Source of the DNA: LH-M37 sp965602855
Lineage (GTDB): Bacteria; Pseudomonadota; Gammaproteobacteria; SZUA-229
Direction of reading: 5' to 3'
DNA length: 11,191 nucleotides
Assembly: GCA_965602855.1 (NCBI GenBank)
Contig: CBFCZV010000053.1
Coordinates: forward strand, 1-11,191
Shown here: piece by piece, positions 6,146 to 11,191 of the stretch
Position numbering within the stretch: position 1 is the first letter of the stretch
Layout: each line of letters begins with the position of its first letter
Notes under the pieces: generated by a model
Seen by the model: the letters and a program-made list of their open reading frames with translations, nothing else
Database searches by the model: none
What the model was told of the DNA's origin: nothing
Made by a program: the position numbers and the translations under genes

Positions 6146-6592
6146 GTGTGGGGCAATAAAAATAAAATAAGATCATCCAAGATTGATACCCTGATAGGTC
6201 AGGGTATGGAAATTCACGGTGATGTTAAATTTGATGGTGGTTTGCATCTGGATGGAAAAATCATCGGTAATGCAGTCGCTGAAAATGGCGGTAATTCTGT
6301 TTTTGTCGTTAGTGATAAAGGGCGCGTAGAAGGTGACATCAGTGTTTCTTTTGCCATCATTAATGGAGAAGTGATCGGCAATGTTTACGCCAGTGAAAAG
6401 CTGGAACTGTCTGGTAAAGCCCGTATTACGGGTGATGTGCACTACAGTTTGCTGGAAATGGCCAGTGGTGCTGAAGTGAATGGTAAAATGGTGCACGAAA
6501 GCGAGAAGAAGCTGTTAGAGCACCATGTTGCAGAAGACCATTTCGTTGAAGATGTTGATGATGAACACGCGCAAAGTGCGGAGTCTGTTTAG
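6146..6592 (+). CDS. Bactofilin (polymer-forming cytoskeletal protein)
   Basis: Bactofilins assemble into nucleotide-free filaments near the inner membrane and place cell-wall enzymes, affecting shape, stalks or division. The 148-aa protein has a short polar N-terminus, then residues about 14-118 with the repeating hydrophobic/Gly pattern of the bactofilin beta-helix. Examples are IDTLIGQGMEIHGDVKFDGG, then LHLDGKIIGNAV, and GRVEGDISVSFAIINGEVIGNV. A 30-residue acidic, His-rich tail follows (119-148: EHHVAEDHF, EDVDDEH). Start is GTG at 6146, with AGGAG 8 nt upstream inside the preceding gene's end; it gives the conserved short N-terminus. It is the last gene of the argC operon. A long hairpin follows instead of a classical terminator. 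Confidence 0.93.
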   Translation: MWGNKNKIRSSKIDTLIGQGMEIHGDVKFDGGLHLDGKIIGNAVAENGGNSVFVVSDKGRVEGDISVSFAIINGEVIGNVYASEKLELSGKARITGDVHYSLLEMASGAEVNGKMVHESEKKLLEHHVAEDHFVEDVDDEHAQSAESV

Positions 6593-6602
6593 TTGTGATT
6601 TA

Positions 6603-6647
6603 ACCCGAGTGGGTAGTCAGCGCAATACTTGACTATTTTACTCGGGT
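6603..6647. repeat. 45-bp imperfect inverted repeat between the bactofilin gene and erpA
   Basis: The left arm ACCCGAGTGGGTAGTCA (6603-6619) pairs with the right arm (6630-6647). Eight outer bp (ACCCGAGT/ACTCGGGT) and six inner bp (TAGTCA/TGACTA) are Watson-Crick. The middle GGG faces TTT as G-U pairs, with one bulged T, and the loop is 10 nt. No U tract follows, so it is not a textbook terminator. In the bactofilin transcript it could still form a 3' structure. As DNA, the right arm lies within the IscR-type site and the erpA -35. Confidence 0.8.
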
Positions 6648-6649
6648 AA
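6625..6649 (+). promoter_or_regulatory. Predicted IscR type 1 binding site for erpA
   Basis: The left half ATACTTGACT (6625-6634), spacer ATTTT (6635-6639) and right half ACTCGGGTAA (6640-6649) fit the IscR type 1 consensus as I recall it: ATASYYGACT, RWWWY, AGTCRRSTAT. 23 of 25 positions agree; the mismatches are C at 6641 and A at 6649. IscR carrying [2Fe-2S] binds such sites and, in E. coli, represses Fe-S assembly genes including erpA. The site covers the -35 of the predicted erpA promoter, which suits repression when clusters are plentiful. No iscR gene is in this window. Confidence 0.75.
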
Positions 6650-6658
6650 TGCTACATT
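6629..6658 (+). promoter_or_regulatory. Predicted sigma-70 promoter of erpA
   Basis: TTGACT (6629-6634; 5/6) and TACATT (6653-6658) are 18 bp apart, and the -10 is preceded by TGC, an extended -10 element. Transcription would start near 6665, about 27 nt before the erpA ATG. It gives erpA its own control although the gene follows the argC operon on the same strand. Confidence 0.65.
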
Positions 6659-6691
6659 AACGCTATCTAATATATCTAGTGATGTGAAGTT

Positions 6692-7066
6692 ATGAGTATT
6701 GAAGTTTCATTTACCCCCATGCGTCCCAGTGTGGTCGAGCAAAAGGCTGAAATCACTGATGCAGCGGCGGCTAAAGTCAAAAAACTGATCGAAGAAGAAG
6801 GTAATCACAACCTGAAATTGCGTGTTACCGTGAGTGGCGGTGGCTGTTCCGGTTTCCAGTACGGTTTTGATTTTGATGAAAATGTGAATGATGATGACAT
6901 CAAGATCGAAAAAGACGGTGTCACTATGTTGATCGATACCATGAGCATGCAGTATCTGGCGGGCTCGGCGGTAGATTTTCTTGATGGTCTGGAAGGTTCG
7001 CGCTTTGTTATTAGCAATCCCAATGCCAAATCCACCTGTGGTTGTGGTTCTTCATTTTCTGTCTAA
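6692..7066 (+). CDS. erpA: A-type iron-sulfur cluster insertion protein ErpA
   Basis: ErpA receives Fe-S clusters from the assembly machinery and inserts them into targets such as IspG and respiratory enzymes. The 124-aa protein has the A-type carrier fold with the three conserved cysteines C52 (GGGCSGFQYGF), C116 and C118 (STCGCGSSFSV). The body NLKLRV..GGGCSGFQYGF..NPNAKSTCGCGSSF is nearly identical to E. coli ErpA, distinguishing it from IscA. It is about 10 residues longer at the N-terminus than E. coli ErpA (114 aa). The ATG at 6692 has a weak GAAG; the in-frame ATG at codon 10 lacks any Shine-Dalgarno, so 6692 is kept. An IscR-type site upstream and a terminator downstream make it a single-gene unit. 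Confidence 0.96.
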   Translation: MSIEVSFTPMRPSVVEQKAEITDAAAAKVKKLIEEEGNHNLKLRVTVSGGGCSGFQYGFDFDENVNDDDIKIEKDGVTMLIDTMSMQYLAGSAVDFLDGLEGSRFVISNPNAKSTCGCGSSFSV

Positions 7067-7090
7067 CTAACTGAAAACTATAAGATTGCT

Positions 7091-7115
7091 AAAAGGCGCA
7101 TGATGCGCCTTTTTT
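7091..7115 (+). terminator. Intrinsic terminator of erpA
   Basis: AAAAGGCGCA (7091-7100), a TGA loop and TGCGCCTTTT (7104-7113) form a 10-bp stem with a GC core, ending in a run of T to 7115. It starts 24 bases after the erpA stop. The A/T symmetry means it could also stop transcription from the other strand. Confidence 0.88.
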
Positions 7116-7179
7116 AGTTATGGAATACATTTTATCTGTTGTTTGTTAAGCTACGCGTCCGTTTTGTTAGGAATTTGTT

Positions 7180-8340
7180 ATGAACGAATATTTGCCCGGT
7201 CTCGCAGGTGTGCCTGCCACAAAATCTAATATTTCTTCCATCGATGGTGAGAAGGGAATATTGGCTTACCGTGGTTATGATATTCGTGATCTGGCTGAAA
7301 ACAGCACGTTTGAAGAAACCTCGCTACTGCTGCTCGATGGCACATTACCTACGCAGGCCGAGCTGGACGATTTTGACCAGCAACTCCGTGGCGAGCGTCG
7401 CGTAAAATACAATGTTCGCGAAATGATGAAATATATGCCTACCAGTGGTCGTCCCATGGAAATGCTGCAGACGGCGGTAGCCAGTCTGGGTATGTTCTAT
7501 GGTGGTGAAGATGTTTTGACCGATGGCTATGAAGAAGAGGACTTATATTATATTCATGCCATGTCGGTGAAGATTATTTCGCGTATCGCGACCATTGTTG
7601 CCATGTGGGAGCATGTCCGTAATGGTTATGATCCTATCGAGCCGCGTGATGACCTGACCCACGCCGAAAACTTTTTGTACATGCTGAAAGGTCAGGACCC
7701 TGACCCTATCGAAGCGCGTATTATGGATGCCTGCCTGGTGCTTCACGCTGAACATACTATCAATGCTTCAACTTTTGCTGCCATGGTTTGTGGCTCAACG
7801 TTAGCTTCACCATTCCTTGTCATTGCTTCAGCTATTGGAACACTGGCTGGGCCTTTACACGGTGGTGCTAATCAGCGCATGGTTGGTATGCTGGAAGAAA
7901 TTGGTCGTCCTGAAAATGTGAAAGACTGGCTGGATATGAGGCTGGCTGATAAGGAAGTTGTCTGGGGCATGGGTCATCGTGAGTATAAAACCAAAGATCC
8001 TCGCGCCATTTTCCTGCAAAAGATGATGACGGAGTACGCCGAGAAAAAAGGCAATTTGAGTCCGATGTTTGAAACGGCACTGGCGCTGGAAGAGGCCTGC
8101 GAAAAAGAACTGGGTCCTAAAGGTGTGTACGCTAATGTGGATTACTACTCGGGTATTCTGTACACCGAAATGGGGATTCCAGCAGATCAGTTCACTTCTA
8201 TTTTTGCGATCTCTCGTATTGCTGGCTGGATGGCGCACTGGCGCGAGCAGCTCACCGATAACCGAATTTTCAGACCGACACAAATCTATACAGGCTGTGA
8301 ATCTCGTGATTACGTGCCGATGGATAAACGCTGTTATTAA
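7180..8340 (+). CDS. gltA: Citrate synthase (short, 386-aa type)
   Basis: It condenses acetyl-CoA with oxaloacetate to citrate, the entry step of the TCA cycle. The catalytic triad is visible: H227 in GPLHGGAN, H266 in GMGHREYKTKDPRA and D321 in NVDYYSG. The block LHAEHTINASTFAAMV is also typical. At 386 aa it lacks the N-terminal extension of the about 427-aa NADH-sensitive GltA of enterics. It resembles the short citrate synthases of Gram-positives and cyanobacteria and the 2-methylcitrate synthase PrpC. HAEHTINAST rather than a PrpC-like HAEH/DHEFNAST block, and the absence of prpB/prpD nearby, favour citrate synthase; mixed activity remains possible. ATG at 7180 has AGGAA 6 nt upstream. 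Its promoter, within 7116-7170, is not obvious. The stop overlaps anmK by 4 bp. Confidence 0.93.
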   Translation: MNEYLPGLAGVPATKSNISSIDGEKGILAYRGYDIRDLAENSTFEETSLLLLDGTLPTQAELDDFDQQLRGERRVKYNVREMMKYMPTSGRPMEMLQTAVASLGMFYGGEDVLTDGYEEEDLYYIHAMSVKIISRIATIVAMWEHVRNGYDPIEPRDDLTHAENFLYMLKGQDPDPIEARIMDACLVLHAEHTINASTFAAMVCGSTLASPFLVIASAIGTLAGPLHGGANQRMVGMLEEIGRPENVKDWLDMRLADKEVVWGMGHREYKTKDPRAIFLQKMMTEYAEKKGNLSPMFETALALEEACEKELGPKGVYANVDYYSGILYTEMGIPADQFTSIFAISRIAGWMAHWREQLTDNRIFRPTQIYTGCESRDYVPMDKRCY

Positions 8341-9455
8341 GAGTCGGTGATGTTACCGAGTACCATTGCTTTCGTAGCACCCGTTACCGAAGGCAAATTG
8401 CCTGGCTGATTATTGACGGTCTGTTTTGCCAACCAGGCAAAAGCCATCGCTTCCACCCAGTCAGGGTGCACACCATACACTTCTGTTGATTCCACTTTGC
8501 AGTCTGGTAAGTGCTGCTGAATTCTTTCCATCAAATAACCATTGTGCACACCGCCACCGCAAACGAGTAGATGGCTGATGTTTTGTGCGTGCTCGGTAAT
8601 ATCATTAGCGATGCTTTGTGCGGTGAGTTCACACAAGGTTGCCTGTACGCCGGCATCGCTTAAGTCTTTTTCTGGATAGCGATCAAGCTGAGTGTTCAAC
8701 CAGTCCAGATTAAATTGCTCGAAGCCGGTGCTTTTAGGGGGTGCTGCTTTAAAGTAGACCTCACTCAAACATTGCTTTAACAGGCCGTCATTGATGGTGC
8801 CACTACGTGCAAACTCACCATTATTGTCGAAATCGTCGCCGCAGGTTTTTGCCATCCATGCATCCATCATGTTACTAGCCGGGCCGGTATCGAAGCCGAT
8901 GACCACCTGTGTTTGATCGGCGGGCAATACAGTGAGATTGGCAATGCCGCCAAGATTAAGTACGCCTCGGTTCTCGGTTTCAGTTCGGAAAACAGCATTA
9001 TGAAAAGCGGGGGCTAAAGGTGCGCCCTGACCACCCGTTTTCATGTCAGCGGTTCGAAAATCACTGACAACCTGAATGCCAGTTTTTTGTGCCAGTGTTT
9101 TTGCATCACCAAATTGTAATGAAAATGGCTGTGCCGCATCGGGGCGATGTCGAATAGTCTGGCCGTGATTACCGATGGCAATAATATCTTTGGCGGTAAG
9201 TTTGGCTTTATCCAGCAAAGCCAGCGTTGCATCGGCAAAAATCTCACCAAGGCGAATATCTAAGGAATGCAGTTGGTCGAGTTGGTCATCGGGAATGTTA
9301 CGACTGGCCAGCAGTTGTTTATAAACACCGTCAGGCCAGGGGTGGCTATGAGTGCAAACAAGTTCAGGGAGTTTGTTATCGGAAAAATTAACCAGCGCCG
9401 CATCGATGCCATCCATGCTGGTGCCTGACATCAAACCAACATAATACTCAGGCAT
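8337..9455 (-). CDS. anmK: Anhydro-N-acetylmuramic acid kinase
   Basis: AnmK opens the 1,6-anhydro ring of anhydro-MurNAc and phosphorylates it to MurNAc-6-phosphate, in cytoplasmic recycling of peptidoglycan fragments. The 372-aa protein (E. coli about 369) has the N-terminal nucleotide motif GLMSGTSMDGIDAA (7-20). It also has the substrate segment SDFRTADMKTGGQGAPLAP (131-149), GVLNLGGIANL (164-174) and GFDTGPASNMMD (187-198), where D189 is the expected catalytic base. It has no signal peptide. It starts 16 bp after the mepM stop, so the two form an operon in which a wall hydrolase precedes a wall-recycling kinase. GGAT lies about 8 nt before the ATG. Its stop overlaps the convergent gltA stop. 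Confidence 0.96.
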   Translation of the reverse strand: MPEYYVGLMSGTSMDGIDAALVNFSDNKLPELVCTHSHPWPDGVYKQLLASRNIPDDQLDQLHSLDIRLGEIFADATLALLDKAKLTAKDIIAIGNHGQTIRHRPDAAQPFSLQFGDAKTLAQKTGIQVVSDFRTADMKTGGQGAPLAPAFHNAVFRTETENRGVLNLGGIANLTVLPADQTQVVIGFDTGPASNMMDAWMAKTCGDDFDNNGEFARSGTINDGLLKQCLSEVYFKAAPPKSTGFEQFNLDWLNTQLDRYPEKDLSDAGVQATLCELTAQSIANDITEHAQNISHLLVCGGGVHNGYLMERIQQHLPDCKVESTEVYGVHPDWVEAMAFAWLAKQTVNNQPGNLPSVTGATKAMVLGNITDS

Positions 9456-9471
9456 GGGCTTATCCGAGGTC

Positions 9472-10878
9472 TTAGTTGTTTAAGGCAACCTGAGTGCGAG
9501 TGAGTAGACCGAGCTGTGCCAACAAAGGTGTGGTCATCAACTCAAAATCAGCCTGATAGCGTTTGGGAACGGGTTTGGCCGTAGGTAGTTTTACTGTCAA
9601 CGGATTACGGTGAACGCCATTAACGCGGAACTCATAATGTAGGTGCGGACCGGAAGCCAGCCCTGAACTGCCCAGAAAGCCAATCGTCTGACCCTGCTTA
9701 ACTTTGGAGCCGACGCGCAGGCCGCTTTTGTAACTGTTCAGGTGCCCATACAGGGTGCTGTATTTTGTGCCATGCTGAATAATGATGGCACGGCCATAAC
9801 CACCTTTGCGAGCTCTGTGAATGATCTTGCCGTCACCGGAGGCAACAATCGGGGTGCCACGTTTGGCGGCGTAATCAGTACCTTTGTGTGAGCGGAATTT
9901 GTGCAAGATGGGGTGATAGCGTCGGGTGGTAAAACCTGAACTGATGCGGGTGAAGTTCACCGGTGAGCGCAGGAAGGCCTTGCGCATGCTATTGCCATCG
10001 GCAGAGAAATATTCACTTCGATTTGTTTCAGGGTTGGTGTAACGAACCGCCTGATAGGTTTTGCCCTGATTAATAAACTCGGCAGTCAGGATGTTGCCGT
10101 CTTTAATTTTCTCGCCGTTACGAAACAGTTCTTCAAAAACTACAATAAAGCGATCACCTTTGCGAATATCGAGTACAAAGTCGATATCCCAGCCAAAGAT
10201 ACCCGCCAGTTCCATAATCAGGTTTTGTGAAATACCAGCTTCCTTACCAGCGAGGAACAGGGAAGAATCGATAACACCGTTGGCGTGTGCAGTGCGGGTT
10301 TCAATGTCGTGTTTGAATGTATTGGCTTCGAGCTCACCGTTTTTGCGCTCAACCATCAAATAACTTGCATGGTCAATTTCGTAACGCAGACCCAGTAAAT
10401 TTTTATCGTCATCGGTCAGTATGCGTAGAATGTCTTTGGGATAAATGCGAGTCAGTTGTTTTGCATCCTTACCTGACTTCATCATCTCATCAAGTTGCTG
10501 AGGTTTAATGCCAGCTCGTTTAAACAATGCAGACAGGCTATCGCCAGATTTAACCTTGAACTCACGCCATTGTTTTGAGGGTTCATGGTTAATGTCGTCG
10601 ATGATCTTCTGCTGTGCCTGTAGCTCAGGCAGGGTCAGTTCAAAACTCAGGCGAACTGCTGTTTCTGGTGATGGCTCATTTTCCGTAAAGGCAGGAAGTA
10701 CCTCGGTGTTCAGATCGTCAGCGGCGAGAATCTCAGTATCAAGATCAGCCGTGCTGGTATTGGTATTGGCGATCACTACGCCCAGAACGGCACAGCCAGC
10801 GGCAAATAACAGCCAGCGTAAACGAGGATGTTTATCTTGATTGTCCTGAAAGTGAAAGTCTTTATTAATAAACGCCAT
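9472..10878 (-). CDS. mepM: M23 murein endopeptidase MepM-like
   Basis: A periplasmic zinc endopeptidase that cuts peptide cross-links in peptidoglycan to allow wall growth. The 468-aa protein has a basic cytoplasmic start, one membrane helix (about 21-38), and a disordered acidic linker (40-72). A LysM/OapA-like domain follows (about 105-150, FKVKSGDSLSALFKRAG), then an intermediate domain (about 160-300). The M23 domain (about 315-430) has zinc ligands H331 and D335 in SHKGTDYAA and H414 in GPHLHYEF, with H379 (YGHL) and H412 as catalytic histidines. All key residues are present, so it should be active, unlike EnvC or NlpD. The C-terminal 35 residues extend past the domain. A sigma-70-like promoter lies upstream. 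It is first in an operon with anmK. Confidence 0.95.
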   Translation of the reverse strand: MAFINKDFHFQDNQDKHPRLRWLLFAAGCAVLGVVIANTNTSTADLDTEILAADDLNTEVLPAFTENEPSPETAVRLSFELTLPELQAQQKIIDDINHEPSKQWREFKVKSGDSLSALFKRAGIKPQQLDEMMKSGKDAKQLTRIYPKDILRILTDDDKNLLGLRYEIDHASYLMVERKNGELEANTFKHDIETRTAHANGVIDSSLFLAGKEAGISQNLIMELAGIFGWDIDFVLDIRKGDRFIVVFEELFRNGEKIKDGNILTAEFINQGKTYQAVRYTNPETNRSEYFSADGNSMRKAFLRSPVNFTRISSGFTTRRYHPILHKFRSHKGTDYAAKRGTPIVASGDGKIIHRARKGGYGRAIIIQHGTKYSTLYGHLNSYKSGLRVGSKVKQGQTIGFLGSSGLASGPHLHYEFRVNGVHRNPLTVKLPTAKPVPKRYQADFELMTTPLLAQLGLLTRTQVALNN

Positions 10879-10935
10879 TATTGTGCCAAACGAAGCCCTT
10901 GAAAATATTCAATAAAATTATTGTGTTACATACTA

Positions 10936-10964
10936 AATGTAGTTGCTAAATACGGACAGGTCAA
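10936..10964 (-). promoter_or_regulatory. Predicted sigma-70 promoter of the mepM-anmK operon
   Basis: On the minus strand TTGACC (10959-10964; 5/6) is followed after 17 bp by TACATT (10936-10941; 4/6). Transcription would start near 10929, giving a leader of about 50 nt before the mepM ATG. Read by eye. Confidence 0.5.
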
Positions 10965-11037
10965 CGATTTTTGCCTGCTGTATTTACTCGTTTTTACTTC
11001 TTTTTTGTACTTATTTTCAATACTTTACCACTATAAG

Positions 11038-11066
11038 TTGAGAAAGAGTCAAACGACAGGCATCAT
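11038..11066 (+). promoter_or_regulatory. Possible tyrS promoter
   Basis: TTGAGA (11038-11043; 5/6) and CATCAT (11061-11066; 4/6) are separated by 17 bp, giving a start near 11073 and a leader of about 33 nt. A competing -10, TATAAG (11032-11037), lies just upstream without a matching -35, so the choice is uncertain. Confidence 0.3.
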
Positions 11067-11105
11067 ATACCGCTTTTAGTGTGGAAACCAGTGCAGGAAA
11101 CCGTA

Positions 11106-11191
11106 ATGAGTAGCAGTGAAATATCAATAAATGACCAGTTAGAAATCATCAAACGCGGTGCCGATGAGATTCTTGTCGAGGCCGATCTGGT
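11106..11191 (+). CDS. tyrS: Tyrosyl-tRNA synthetase, first 28 codons (cut by window edge)
   Basis: Only 28 residues are visible, beginning MSSSEISINDQLEIIKRGAD and ending EILVEADL. The IKRGADEILVE block is the typical opening of the bacterial TyrS subfamily found in Pseudomonas and relatives, which attaches tyrosine to its tRNA. The ATG at 11106 has AGGA 7 nt upstream. Position next to divergent mepM-anmK agrees with the known gammaproteobacterial gene order. The HIGH-like and KMSKS-like motifs lie outside the window. Confidence 0.88.
   Translation, partial: MSSSEISINDQLEIIKRGADEILVEADL

Larger units (their letters stand above)
10879..11105. other. Divergent intergenic region between mepM and tyrS
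   Basis: These 227 bp hold the mepM promoter (10936-10964), a T-rich tract (10981-11030) and the presumed tyrS promoter. For tyrS I see TATAAG at 11032-11037 without a good -35, or TTGAGA (11038-11043) with CATCAT (11061-11066) at 17 bp. I see no small ORF, tRNA, T-box or riboswitch. The tyrS ribosome site AGGA is at 11095-11098. Confidence 0.5.

Noticed and set aside
6603..6649. Classical Rho-independent terminator after the bactofilin gene
   Set aside because: The stem is long, but the following bases are AATGCTACATT with no T run. The right arm is better explained by the IscR-type site and the erpA -35.
7855..8283. Minus-strand ORF of 142 codons inside the citrate synthase gene
   Set aside because: The plus strand encodes all catalytic motifs of citrate synthase here; the antisense product shows no recognisable motif.
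7180..8340. 2-methylcitrate synthase (prpC)
   Set aside because: Length fits, but no prpB, prpD or acnD is nearby and the active-site block reads HAEHTINAST, closer to citrate synthase. Not fully excluded.
1..11191. Mobile element, genomic island, CRISPR or defence system
   Set aside because: No transposase, integrase, direct repeats, attachment-like repeats or regularly spaced repeats were seen, and nearly every base is in or beside a housekeeping gene of similar base use.

Overview
This 11.2-kb window is a dense housekeeping segment of a gammaproteobacterial chromosome. It holds fourteen protein genes, two of them cut by the window edges. There are no RNA genes, insertion sequences, CRISPR arrays, phage genes or toxin-antitoxin pairs. 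Three features point to Gammaproteobacteria: divergent metG/mrp followed by dcd, a HAD phosphatase divergent from rppH, and the argC / DUF6776-like / bactofilin / erpA ... anmK / mepM / tyrS order, which from memory is also found in Pseudomonas. Base composition looks moderate (estimated high 40s % GC). That, with a short (386 aa) citrate synthase, would suit a marine methylotroph or sulfur oxidiser such as a Methylophaga-like organism, but the genus is a guess.

Layout. Bases 1-497 (-) carry the N-terminal third of metG. It diverges from apbC/mrp (696-1784, +), which ends in a clear intrinsic terminator. dcd (1936-2502, +) converges on a HAD-IB phosphatase (2509-3162, -). That gene diverges from rppH (3372-3839, +), which converges on and overlaps hemJ (3836-4258, -). 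hemJ diverges from a three-gene operon: argC (4371-5402), a single-pass membrane/coiled-coil protein (5402-6142) and a bactofilin (6146-6592). Next come erpA (6692-7066) under its own promoter, a terminator, and a citrate synthase gene (7180-8340). On the minus strand mepM (9472-10878) and anmK (8337-9455) form an operon that converges on and overlaps the citrate synthase gene. tyrS starts at 11106 and runs off the end.

Functional themes. Two genes serve Fe-S cluster delivery (Mrp/ApbC and ErpA). Four relate to envelope or shape: the bactofilin, its membrane/coiled-coil partner candidate, the M23 endopeptidase MepM, and AnmK, which recycles anhydro-MurNAc. The rest are core metabolism (Dcd, ArgC, HemJ, citrate synthase, HAD phosphatase), RNA turnover (RppH) and tRNA charging (MetG, TyrS).

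The most informative non-coding signal is upstream of erpA. A near-consensus IscR type 1 site (23 of 25 positions against the recalled consensus) overlaps the -35 of a good sigma-70 promoter and forms one arm of a 45-nt inverted repeat. It implies that erpA expression is controlled by Fe-S status. The best candidate for under-described biology is the argC-coupled DUF6776-like/bactofilin pair near a cell-wall hydrolase operon. I found no sign of a wholly novel defence, mobile or biosynthetic system.
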